From assembly GCA_038496675.1 (NCBI GenBank), contig CM076661.1:11192745-11256744 (forward strand): a DNA stretch of 64,000 nt. The letters run 5' to 3'. This stretch comes from Rachycentron canadum (Eukaryota > Chordata > Actinopteri > Carangiformes > Rachycentridae). The notes beneath the pieces were generated by a model. The model worked only from the letters and a program-made list of their open reading frames with translations. It had not been told where the DNA came from and made no database searches. Below, piece after piece: positions 11,760 to 22,130 of the stretch (position 1 is the stretch's first letter; each line of letters begins with the position of its first letter). A program made the translations under genes and the position numbers.

Positions 11760-12010
11760 ACCTGCCCCATTTACTGTCTGAGCGCTCCGGTCAAGCTGCT
11801 TATAAATCTTTCACTGACTTGATTAATTGTCTCAAAAGTGCTCCTCTGCCAGGTAAATAAATAATGAGCAAAGTGATGATTTCTATTGTTGTCCAGTCAG
11901 CAGCTTGACCCGCTGCGAGGTCAACTGTGAAAGCACCTCTGAGACAGGAGGAAAAAGAAAATAGAATATCTAAAGAAATGCACAAATTGGCCTCCAGAGG
12001 TGTTAAATTT
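11760..12010. promoter_or_regulatory. Candidate conserved non-coding element
   Basis: Repeat-free, with GACTTGATTAATTGTC, GTAAATAAATAATGAGC and GTCAGCAGCTTGACC words and CpGs. Not protein-like. It contains a CTCCTCTGCCAG/GTAAAT junction at 11852 that resembles a recursive splice site. Function is inferred. Confidence 0.35.
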
Positions 12011-12147
12011 TCTGGCATTTTGAGTCTGTGTGTATAAAAGAGAAAGTGAGTGTATCCGCATGAATGCGTCTCTCTTGACTTTTTGTAGGTGATAAGGTTT
12101 TCAGGGACTCTTTATGCACACACATAGGTGACTCTCACAGTGTTTCC

Positions 12148-12161
12148 TTTTTTTTTTTTTT
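12148..12161. repeat. Poly-T run (14)
   Basis: Homopolymer. Confidence 0.9.
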
Positions 12162-12307
12162 AAAGGATGACTTTTGTTTCAGTTGAGACTTAAAGCTTCA
12201 CCTTGCCCTTTCTTTGCCGTGACAAACCTTTCAATTCTGTTCTCTATCATTTATAGCAGGGAGGATAGAGGAGGAAGTAATGACAACCCGCCCTGTGGTC
12301 TGGCAGA

Positions 12308-12320
12308 CCAGCAGGGGGCG
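12308..12320 (+). promoter_or_regulatory. CTCF-type binding motif
   Basis: CCAGCAGGGGGCG matches the vertebrate CTCF core (CCASYAGRKGGC) at every position. It sits immediately before a (GT)n tract. CTCF sites mark insulators and loop anchors; occupancy cannot be judged from sequence. Confidence 0.6.
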
Positions 12321-12366
12321 TGTGTGTGGGTGTGTGTGTGTGGGTGGGTGTTCGTTCGTGTGTGTT
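12319..12366. repeat. (GT)n/(GGGT) microsatellite
   Basis: GT repeats with GGGT and TTCG interruptions. Confidence 0.9.
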
Positions 12367-12664
12367 CTTGGAGCATTTATTCCTCCTCCACCTCCGCTTT
12401 AATGACATCAGAGGAGAGACAGTAGTTCACTGCTGGAGAGCATACCAAACAGGAAGGCTCTCCCTCTCTCTCATACACTGTCTCCTTGGGTATTACGGCT
12501 GAATATGAGCTGTTCTGTTTGGCCTGGCTGGGTTTTAATAAAACCTGACAAGGATTTATCACCTGTTCATGACTCTATGTGCTGCCACTCTGTCAGACGG
12601 AGGTGGTGGTGGTATGGGCGGATGGCGGGGGAGGAGGGAGGGTTGTTGGGTGCGCGGGCATGTA

Positions 12665-12775
12665 GCAGTCATATTCACCTCATATTAATGTGTTTGCAAG
12701 CGTACTAAACTCGCCTGGAGGAATTAGGCAATAAGGCTGGCTAACGAAGTGAATGTATCACGGAGCGGGCCGTCA
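12665..12775. promoter_or_regulatory. Candidate conserved non-coding element
   Basis: Contains CATATTAATGTGTTTGCAAG, GGAATTAGGCAATAAGG and a CpG-rich end (CACGGAGCGGGCCGTCAC). Free of simple repeats until the poly-T/TTC run at 12777-12796. Regulatory role is inferred. Confidence 0.35.
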
Positions 12776-12776
12776 C

Positions 12777-12796
12777 TTTTTTTTTCTTTTTTTTTT
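12777..12796. repeat. Poly-T with one C
   Basis: Low-complexity T run. Confidence 0.9.
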
Positions 12797-13168
12797 AATA
12801 GTGAATCTGTTCCTGTGTGCACATCATTCAAAGGTCCTCCCTGATTGAGGCACATCCAGCTTTCAGTCATATCTCCTCACCTCCTCAACATCTTCAGTAT
12901 CAAAACGTTGAAAGCATATTAAAACGCTCGCCACCATCTTCAGCAACGGCAGCCAACATCAACACCTGTGGATATGTAGGACAGTGTATAAATAAAACTA
13001 AATGTTCACGTGGACAATGGCTGTCTCACATTAAAATGTCCTCTAGAGAGGTTTCATTATCCTCTTCCCATCTACCCCCCTCTATCACTTATCATTCTCT
13101 CTCCCTCCTCTGGTTCTCTCTATCCCTCTCTCCACCTCATCGTCATTTCTGTGTGTGCCTCTCACCAG

Positions 13169-13205
13169 GCATCCCCATTGAGGACTTCCTCAAGACCGTT
13201 GCTAG
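13169..13205 (+). other. Micro-exon-like segment (weak)
   Basis: A long CT-rich tract ends in an acceptor (GTGTGCCTCTCACCAG). It is followed by 37 bases and a donor-like CTAG/GTGATG. One frame reads IPIEDFLKTVA without a stop. The composition is protein-like, but I do not recognise it. The donor is mediocre, and CT tracts followed by CAG are common in fish introns. Confidence 0.15.
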
Positions 13206-13242
13206 GTGATGGCCCCCTGATTAACCAAGGAACAAGGGAGGG

Positions 13243-13293
13243 GGTGTGTGTGTGTGTATGTGTGCGCGTGTGTGTATGTGTGTACGCGTGTGT
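13243..13293. repeat. (GT)n/(GTGC)n microsatellite
   Basis: GT repeats with GCGC and TACGCG interruptions, alternating purine-pyrimidine almost throughout. Confidence 0.95.
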
Positions 13294-13484
13294 CTCTTTC
13301 TCGGCAGTTATCACTAATTGACAGCTGCCGGCCCTCAGGGCTCTATTCTAACCCCGCGCCCCCAGTGTAATCGGAGGGCAGGGCTCTGTCGCCCCCCGTA
13401 GGAGAAAGAGGAGGCTGGGGGGTGGGGCAGTGCTGCTTTGGCTCTGGCCTTATGGTGGGGCAATATACTGCAAGACCTTTTTGG

Positions 13485-13695
13485 ATAAGCAAAAAGAAGA
13501 AGGGGGTGGGGAGAGACAGGAAGGAGGGGTAAGGGCTGAGCAAAGGGGGAGTAGTGGAGTGAGAGGTGAAAATGAGATAGAGAGTGAGAGATAGGAGAAG
13601 GAAATCAGGAGGGCAACAAGGGGCAGGAATAATGAGATTGGAAAGGCAAAAGAAAAATATGGTAGAGAGGAGAAAAGCGAGCAGAGGGTGGAAGG
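13485..13695. repeat. 210-base purine-rich tract
   Basis: The plus strand is almost entirely A and G (GGA, GAGA, AGAA words). Long purine tracts can form triplex DNA. Frames on the complementary strand are open because pyrimidine tracts lack stops. Confidence 0.9.
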
Positions 13696-13836
13696 GTGCG
13701 GGCATGGCATGCTGTCTGAGGGAGGAGGTCCCCAGCTTTTTCTCAGTGCCAGTCTGCCAGCTCAACACCATCTGGAAGTATTCTCAAACACCGGCCAACG
13801 CTCCCCACTCAAACTAGGACAATCTGATTATTCAGA

Positions 13837-13859
13837 CCCCCCCCCCCCCTTTTTTTTTT
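13837..13859. repeat. C-run followed by T-run
   Basis: About 13 C then about 10 T. Confidence 0.9.
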
Positions 13860-14689
13860 GCAATATAACTCAAATTAAAATGAGATTATTGTGATCATAC
13901 TTTGGGCTCAGAGGTTGATAATGAGTTAGGGGCACATGTGATTGTGTGGCTGTATATGAGGCCTGTGTGATATACACAGCAAATGTTTGCCAACTTTGGT
14001 CTCAAGTTTGCTTTAGTCTGAAAAGGCTTTCAAATATTTGCTCAGGGTGCTTTGAGTCAAAAATTGAAAAACTGTCAAAGCTATCAGAGAAACTCAGGGT
14101 AATTTTGTGAAGTAGAAAAACTGAAACTACCCTAATAATAAATCATCAGTGATTATTAAACACAGACTTTCATGAAATTGGTATTTAATATTTATTCAAT
14201 AACATTATAATCATCCTCCTATCATTAGTACTTTGAAAGCCGACTGAAATAAGTAGCACTTCTTTCATTATAGTTACTATAGAGTGGCAACAGAAATCAA
14301 ACAGCAGATGTCTATGCACTATGCTGAATTTTAAACGTTTTTTTTTTTTTTTCCCTTTTTCAAAGGCAAGCAATTAAAAAGGCCCCTTGTCAAATATTAA
14401 CTGTGCTTAAATGTATGGTGTGACACAGTGACTGCAATACATCATAATAAATTCAAAGTAATTAGTAAAAAGCTTTTGATGCATGTATTCCACTCTCATC
14501 ACAGCTTCCCTTATGTGAAAATGCTTAATAATACCACTTCAGACTATTCGAATGTAATTAATACGCATAAATGTCATTTCTGCTGAATCCTCAAACACAG
14601 AGCATTGGTATGGTGGAGTAAAATATGGCGGGCAGAGGTTTGAAATCCATGCATCTTACAGAGAAGAACAAAACACAATTACAACTGTG
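13860..14689. other. Non-genic AT-rich stretch
   Basis: Nothing recognised apart from a T15 run at 14338-14352. Confidence 0.55.
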
Positions 14690-15240
14690 TCATCTCCACT
14701 CTGTGTAATAGGAATGAGTGATTATTTTCACAGGAAGCATAAATTGAATTACTGTATAGGACATGTTTGTCTCATGATAAAGCTGCATTGCCTCCACTGT
14801 AATTATCTTCATATTACTGTAATTATTTGAAAGTGTGCAAAATAGATTATTCCCTGTTCCCCGCTGCCGGGTTGCTCCAACGGCTGCGCTGATCCTCCCT
14901 CAGCTGCGGCCGAAGCCTGTCACTCGCAGTCTGCCTCTACGTCTTCATGCAGACTTTGACATTGCCAAGCAATCAATAGATCCCCAGCACAGAAATGCAT
15001 CTCACTCTGATTATAATGAAGATAGCTGGTCATTTAAAATGCTAATGGACAATTTCACCTAATAAGAGACATTCAGCCCTGCAGTTCATTAAAATTTAGA
15101 GGTGGAAAAGTCTATTCCAATTAAGTTTCACCCTCTTTCCCCCTAGCGACGAACCCATTAGGATTTTAAGAAATGTCGAAATGCTCCATCTCACAATCTT
15201 AACACTCCGCAAAGGAAGTGTGCTTAAAACTTGTGCAATG
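14690..15240. promoter_or_regulatory. Candidate conserved non-coding block
   Basis: About 550 bases without simple repeats. The AT-rich part has TGTAATTATCTTC, CTGTAATTATTTG, ATTTAAAATGCTAATGG and CATTAAAATTTAG words. The centre (14860-14945) is CpG-containing and GC-rich (CCGCTGCCGGG, GCTGCGGCCG). This mixture is typical of vertebrate developmental enhancers. A 75-codon frame overlaps the GC-rich part but is not convincing. Function is inferred; no conservation data are available. Confidence 0.45.
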
Positions 15241-15779
15241 GGGGGTCACTGAACAAAGGCACCACTGAGGAACATTAGCAGCAGTTAGCATATGACCTCA
15301 TCTGCCACCACATTTAAGTCATTGTGCATAACAAAGATATCCAGTCCCCCTGCTCTCTTCAGATGTTGATCCATCTTTTATTTTCTGCCCTTTAAAAAGG
15401 CATGACAATTATTGCCCTATATTAATTTACTTATTATGTAGGCTGTACTTAATGATTCAGTGTTATAGTCTCTAAGGTCCTTTGGGGAAAAGAAAAGGCC
15501 TGAATAGGGAAAAGTGACTCAAATACACTCTGAATTTATAACATGCAGGATGAAAATTCAAGTCCACTGCAATGATACAAAATACATGTTTCACACATAC
15601 ACCATGGGATCAGAGTAGAGAGTGGAGGAGCAGTACTCACAGGAGTGTGAGCCCCCTACTGTCCACACATCAGCGATATGATGATCACACACTGTGCACA
15701 CTTTCTTTTACACTTCTGAACCTGGAGACCCGACTTCATCAGATCAGCAAGTTTTAAGAAAAAAATCTACCTTGCAGTA
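15241..15779. other. Non-genic, little recognised
   Basis: Plain sequence apart from a CTCF-like word at 15651. No gene recognised. Confidence 0.5.
15651..15662 (-). promoter_or_regulatory. CTCF-like motif, minus strand
   Basis: GCCCCCTACTGT is the reverse of ACAGTAGGGGGC, which matches the CTCF core except at its first position. Its orientation is convergent with the site at 12308. Confidence 0.35.
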
Positions 15780-16245
15780 GACTTAAAGGAGCAATTGCAA
15801 TTTTTGCTGTTGCTATGTGGCTGATGTTGGCATCAACAGCTGTTACCTGTTTAATTACCAGTCTAGAAGAAACATGAAACGTCATCCTTTTACTTGCTGT
15901 CTCCAGCTGTGGAAAGCAACACCAATGTTAGCTATTGTCTCTATCGCGCCCTTTCTACTACTGAATTGAGCACGCTAACCGGCTAGCCCCACTCCATAAG
16001 CACGCTGATGGTCGAAGCTCTTGTCAAGCGACAGTCACCACCACCCGCTCCATAAAACAAATATGTGACACACTCCACATTCTTTGGTACACACTAAATG
16101 TATTTGAGAGACACAGAGACCAAGATTTGACAAATGTATTAGTGGAGACCATTGTATATACGCTCAGTCTGCTCATGCAGTTGTGTCATGCACGCACCCT
16201 TGTGGTAACCCGAGGCCCGCACATCAGATTTGTTTTGGCGGCAAC
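15780..16245. mobile_element. Probable decayed dispersed repeat
   Basis: Begins with CTTAAAGGAGCAATTG and contains GTTGCTATGTGGCTGATG, AGCACGCTAACCGGCTAGCC and TGTGGTAACCCGAGGCCCGC. I recognise these words as recurring in dispersed fish repeats. CpG is higher than in flanking DNA. The exact family and boundaries are uncertain. Confidence 0.4.
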
Positions 16246-17236
16246 ACAGTACAGTAACAGTTTGTTGTCATATTCTGCATGTGCACATTTTACAGATTCA
16301 CCTTAAATATTTGTATATACAATTTTCCAAGTAACTGTGCGCATTTTACTATTTTCCCACGTTTGCTATAATATGCATTTTTCATCTGTAACATCTGAGG
16401 TGAGACATGGCCTAAAAGATAACTGTATCTAGAAGTGGCGCATGAATAAAACCAACAAAGGATATCCATTTTCCTGCTGCGTTTTATATTCAATTCTGAG
16501 GAAGCTTGCCAGTAACAACAGGACAAACTTTTTTTTCTTTTTTTTTGCTGGACCACAGGAGGGAGGCATATGGAAGGCCGCTTACAACACAAATGGAAAC
16601 CAATAGATCCATGAGCAGACAACCTTGAATTTTATCCAAACTTGCCTCAATGATACTGATCAGTCCATTATACGTTCTGGCACATTTGTCTGCAGAGAGA
16701 AATGTTCTGTTAATTTTGGATGAAAGGTTAAACAACATGTAGAGGAAAATGGTTCCATCTGCAACACAAAGGAATTGGAGGATGTGCGGGCCTGCTGTGG
16801 AGCTCAGATCAGATAGCAGGACAGAAAGTAAGGTATAAACACCAGATCTGAGTAAGTGAGTCAGACGCACAGGGAATTTGCTGATTTTATTTTGGTTAGA
16901 TTTGAACGTTTATATGTACATCAAGTCTACTGAATTAACCATGCCGATGCAGATGCAGATTTATTCAAGTGACGACTGGAAAATAAGGATTCTGTCTTTT
17001 ATCAGCATGACTGGAGGTTTTCTAGCTCTCCTCTCCTCAGTCCTTTTCTTTTTAGAGAATGTTTATCTTGCATCAAGTGTTGTCTGCCATGGCCATGCTG
17101 CATTCATGTGACCCGACAATACGCTGTGCTACTATTCATTTACAGTGATGAATTGTTTTTTTGGACTTAATCCAACACCTTAGACATCTTCCAACTATTT
17201 CCACGCTGTTTGTTCTTGAGTGAGCCAGGGAGAGAG
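16246..17236. other. Non-genic; chance-length frames only
   Basis: A 126-codon minus-strand frame (16490-16870) and a 110-codon frame (16290-16622) are present, but both have lengths expected by chance in this much sequence, and neither resembles a known family. A T/C run is at 16529-16546. Confidence 0.5.
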
Positions 17237-17469
17237 AAAAAAAAAAAAAAAGAAAGAAAAGTGGCACATCTGTAATAAGTGTCACAACTAGCATTTACGA
17301 GATGGAATATGTAAACCTCACTAATCTTGCTGCCAGTGTCTTTTAAGATACACTTTATTTTTCTCACATCAATTTGTGACGTCAACTGAAAATCTGATGA
17401 TTCGTAAAAATGATTGATGTAATAATATAAAATCCTAAAAGCACTATTTACTCTTTTTTTTTTTTTTTT
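17237..17469. repeat. Poly-A (17237-17251) and poly-T (17454-17469) runs
   Basis: Two homopolymer runs about 200 bases apart and in opposite polarity. The sequence between them is not recognisable as a mobile element. Confidence 0.8.
17377..17384. promoter_or_regulatory. Full CRE palindrome
   Basis: TGACGTCA, the exact CREB/ATF site, in AT-rich DNA. Isolated, so function is uncertain. Confidence 0.35.
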
Positions 17470-20463
17470 AATTAAAAGTGTCATTAAGAACCATTTTTAG
17501 TGCTGTCAGTTAAAGCATTGCCAAAAGTCTTCTCACAGTACCTAACGTAACACACACACACACGCCCGCTTCACAATCCAATTTCATTCCTTCTTTTTAT
17601 TTTGACACCTTAGAGCAAGTTTATTGGGAGAGGCAGATAGCATGCATCAGTTTGTGTGCAGTGTGTCAGTGCTCAGTGTGTGATCTGAGAGGGCTCTATA
17701 TTAGCATAGTGAATCAAACAAAACAAAGGCTCTGCCAGTGATGTAAACACAGGGAATTAAACCTCCTGCAGTTCACTGCTCGGTCATCTTCAGCTAATTT
17801 GACTGTGCAAGAAATCAAGTCTCTGCTCAATTACAGCATCTGCTTTCCGTGCAGAACTATGAGAGCGGGTATCATTTACAACTGAAGATTTCCAAGACTA
17901 TAAGCACCGTAAGCCATTTTCTTAGGGGATTTAAATTAGAGAAAGCATCATGAAAATTCTCTCTTCTTTAAAAAGTACAAATGTATGTGCATAATACCCA
18001 CACAAAATGCCTGATGGGATTTCATCACAGATGCAGGACTTGCTCCTCCCAAAACTCTTCTTTTTTTTTCTCCCCCTCGTTGCAACAGTTGTTTTTTCCT
18101 GACCTTTTCCAATCTGAACAAGACCTCTTCCACGCTCTCACAGCCGGAGAGCCATTGGCAAGCCTGCGGTTGGCAATTATGCCTCAAACTGCTATTCTCC
18201 TTCTCTTTCTCCAAATTCTCAGACATGTTCGGGATCTACCACCCACTGCACACGCAGTAAGGTCTCCAAGCCACTGGATGAAAATCAGCCAAAGCTGCTG
18301 GAGCTGCTCACAGTGGACAAACGTACAGAGCTACAGTTCTGCTTAATCCTACAAATAATTGGGTCATATACAGTCTTGGAAGTGATGTGTATGAGAATAA
18401 AAGGTTACTGGCTGGGCCACAGTGTTAGGAACCTGCATTTTCTCTGTGCATATTTTTTTAACATAGAGTACTTGGTATGCAGCGGGAGATTGTATGGAGG
18501 AATTTCAGGCCCTCTCAATACCTTGGGGTGTTTTTCTGCTGCTTGAACAGCTGTTTTACAGGCTGATTAGCTGCTCTGAAGGTGATCTGAAACAAGTCAG
18601 CGTTTCAGAGCTTTCCTGCATCTTCGCAGAGTAAGACTTTGCTGATCAAACCGTGAACTTCCTCTTAGCTCACCGCAGCAAATGGGCTAGTTGTGCAGAA
18701 CCTTACTCCATCCACTAATGAGTTTGAGATCGATCACTACCTGGTAAAACCACCATATTTCAACAGCGGCACAGTGGATTCTACGGTGTAGTAAAATTAA
18801 ATAATCTATTTTGTATTCTTAGCAGCGTACAGAGAAGTAGTCCTCTGGAACTGATTAGAACGACTCCTTAAAGGACAAACATGTGACATGATTCCGGTGA
18901 AGCCTTATTTGATCCATTTTTTCCATGAGCAATGCCTCGCACCAGCAGATTGGGACGATTTTCGTTTGCTGCAGAATTTTTTCGTTCTTCAAACTCTGTA
19001 GTCTGTGAGGCGTAAATACAGAGAGGTGATAGGTTCCCTGCTGCACTTTAATATAAAAACCAGACTGGGAGGTATTCAGCTGTATTTGGAGCCTGTGACT
19101 CAAACTCTCTGAAGAGGCTTCCCTTGTCTCGCTGCAGCTGAATAGCACATGAGGAGGCAGTTAGTGACCCAGTGACCCCATCCACAGAGAAACAGAGCTG
19201 GGTGGGATTATATCAACGTTAGCTGGACCCAGGCCAGTGCTTAGCCATAACATTCTGGCCAGAGATAACATACTTTTTAATTACATATGGACTACAGCTA
19301 TGTTAAATTTCTCCAGTGAACCCCCTCCTGGGAGGTCGCCACTAAACTTGACATAATACATCAAACACAGCTTAATGTCATTACAATGTGCAGGGGCCTG
19401 CAGTTATGTCATGACTGAGGAGAAAGTTGACAAGCCTTTTGTCTCAGGATAACTTCACCTTTATAGTCCAATCATTTTTTTCTATAAGGACACACTGGTT
19501 GGTGTCTGAAGCTTGCAGTGTATGCATGTCTACTTGCACCTGTACATAAATGAGTGTAGGCTTAACCACATTCTTATACAGCACAACTAATGTGTCCCAG
19601 CATTCCCCACAGTATCTACTCTTAAAACATGAGTAACAAAGGATTTATTTAGTTAAATCAGAGGCATTGATGGGGATAAGGGAATAATCATGATCACAGT
19701 TTAATATAACTCAATGCTGACTTTAACCGTCACATGACCATGAGCTTTGCTATTGGCCATTTGGGGGCAGTGGAAATAAGCTGTAAAAATTGAAATAGAA
19801 CTCCCTTATGAGATTATAGTGAACATTTTTAACAAACTGTTGCCTCTTTCCACATCCAGGTGTCATGAAGTAGCCTGTGCATGCACTCATTGGAATTTAG
19901 TTGTGGCAAATATAAGTCCAACATACACTCTCCTCTTACTTGGTCTCCACCCACACCTGAGGGAAATACTTGGCTCTTCAGCTGCTAAATCCTACACTGT
20001 ATTTACAGTTGCAGTTTCTGACAAAGTCGAGAGAAAGCAGAGAAAAAGAAGTCACTTGAACTACTGTTGATGTAAAAAATTTGATTCACACAGCTTTGGC
20101 GAAATCGATTAGTATTACAGAACCATACCTTGTGTATGACACGGCATTGGTATATGCATATGTATATCAGATTCCAAGGTTGTATGAGGCTTCTAATTTA
20201 CTCTAGATCTGCATGATGACCACTTTCAACTGCTTTATATGCTCTCTTGTAGCTAAAGAAGACAGTATGAATACTAACAACTTATGGAAGAAGACTGAGG
20301 CAGACCGACACCCTTGATGTTGAAGTTGATGAACGATGGTGAAACAGCTAACGTTACAACCTGTCTTGACATTTGAGACACATCACAGTGTTACTGTTTC
20401 CCTTGGCTGCCATTAATAAACCCAATTTAGAATAAACAGATGCTGTTTTTGTTAGCATAATGG
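17470..20463. other. Non-genic, nothing distinctive
   Basis: Three kilobases with one short CA tract near 17553 and small T runs. No protein-like frame, mobile element or RNA gene was recognised. Confidence 0.5.
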
Positions 20464-20730
20464 TCAAAATAGATTAATTACACCAACCTGTGGTGTGATT
20501 TGTTTTTGTCGAGCACCTGGCCTCGAGCGCTCCGTCTCCCTATTATGACAGTACATGGAAAAGTCATCTCGTCCATCAGGTCCGTGCCATTTCAAGGTAA
20601 CCTCGCAAGTCTGTGTCAGACGGTCAACGCAGGCAGCAGTCTGCCACGGCAGTGATGCGCTCTGAGGCCAAAGGTGTAACAGTGGGAGTGTCATCATAGC
20701 GAGAAAAATGAAGCTACTGTAAGCACCCAT
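20464..20730 (-). other. Signal-peptide-like frame, possible first exon (weak)
   Basis: An 88-codon minus-strand frame starts with a short polar head and a hydrophobic core (MGAYSSFIFLAMMTLPLLHL), then a plausible cleavage region (QSAS). It continues with a polar part holding three spaced cysteines (residues 34, 43 and 60) and two tryptophans. Two donor-like sites follow the cysteines (CCAG/GTGCTC and CACAG/GTTGGT). The start context is poor at -3 (T) but has G at +4. I do not recognise the family. At this length it could be chance, but it is the most protein-like frame in the region. Confidence 0.18.
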
Positions 20731-21939
20731 TCAGCAGACTGTTAAATCGCTCTGACTGTTGCAGCAGGGTATTGTTTCCCTATAGCTCTGCTCAATCTTC
20801 CCAGTCTACACTGCAATACATTTAGCAACTCAGCTGTTTAATCATTCAGTCTGATAATTAAAATTTAAGATTAAGAAATGACTTGTAAAGATTAATGTTA
20901 TTTCAAGTTTTTAAGCTCAGTAACTTTTTATGAAATTCCTGAAGATGAACTGCAGTATGGCGTTAATGAAACAGAGCTACCTCAGCCCTCCAATGCATTA
21001 TGTCTTGTGTAAGATTGAAGTTCATTTTAAGACTCTGCATTTAAGAGGGAGAAATATTGGTTCCATGACTGGATAAAAATCTGAATAAAAGGGCTCAGAT
21101 TGCAGATTCTGCTGATTACAGATGCATATAAAATGTGTCAAATCAATCAGTTGCATTTATCAAGCCAATTTGATTACATGTAAATGAAAGGATGTGGCCT
21201 CATTAAGAGTTGTTTTCACTGTCTCCAATAACAACCCATTTACTGCTAACTGCAGGAATGTAGCCCGTTAAAACTGATACCATTTAGCTGATGATGAATA
21301 ATTCTGCCTATATTTCCCAGGAAAACCCAGTCAGTTTGGTGCTAAAATATTTTCCTGTTCTTTGAAGGCCAATTTACCAACATGCTGTGATCAGGCTTTT
21401 GACAGATTGCTCTTTTTTTGTCCTTTTTTTTTCATTAATTTCCAAAAAAAAAAGGATATCGAAAATGTAATGACACCAAAGTTGAAAGCTGTCAACTCTT
21501 TGCACATCATCTGTTCTGAACCACAACCTGCACGCTGTTCGCCTAGTTGAAAATGCATTAGTTATCCCTAAATTTCCATTTCAGGGCTCAGGTCCCCGTT
21601 ATAATTTAGCTGATTTTTGATCACATGAATAAAGAGTGTCGGACAAGCAATTCGATTTGCATACACACTTGTCTAAAGTTTGCATTCATGCCATACCTGT
21701 GCACCACACACTAATGAGGCAATTATTTAGACAGCAGGTCTGCGAGTCTATTGGGGGAGATGCCACAGAGTTCGCAGCTGTGGGATTAACATGGTTAGCT
21801 GGACTTCAGAGAGGCAGAGGCAGACAGGGAGGGATTTCACACTATCTAATGAAGAAGACTTTTCACATTTCATGGCAAATAATGAATTCTAAAGCAAATT
21901 TGCTGTGAAAAAGAAATGAGCTTCGTAAGAGTCACGGAA
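20731..21939. other. Non-genic, AT-rich
   Basis: Plain sequence. At 21421-21455 a TCC-T9 run faces an A10-GGA run and can fold into a 12-base-pair stem. No gene recognised. Confidence 0.5.
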
Positions 21940-22130
21940 TGCATTTTAAGCATGGTCTTGTTGGGAGAATGCGAGTTTTAAAGGCGAATGGTTGCCATTT
22001 GTGATGCTAACTCAGGATTTTGTGTTTTCGTATCAGCGTGAGTCAACACAAAATACTTTAATGTGCCGTCATTAGCTCTATTTGTTGTAATCACGCTAAT
22101 CAATACGGTCTATAGAAAGTAAATTGTCAA
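21940..22130. promoter_or_regulatory. Candidate conserved non-coding element
   Basis: Repeat-free, with GCCATTTGTGATGCTAAC, GCCGTCATTAGC and GTAATCACGCTAATCAATAC words. Regulatory role is inferred from composition. Confidence 0.3.

Noticed and set aside
13343..13771. 142-codon Leu/Ser/Pro-rich minus-strand frame
   Set aside because: It is the complement of the purine tract and has no domain-like composition.
16490..16870. 126-codon minus-strand frame with hydrophobic stretches
   Set aside because: A stop-free run of this length has a probability near 0.002 per start, so a few are expected among the roughly two thousand ATG codons of both strands. Nothing else supports it.
19762..19775. CTCF-like word (ATTTGGGGGCAG), and another near 48888
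   Set aside because: Two or more mismatches in the core; below the standard set by the sites at 12308 and 15651.
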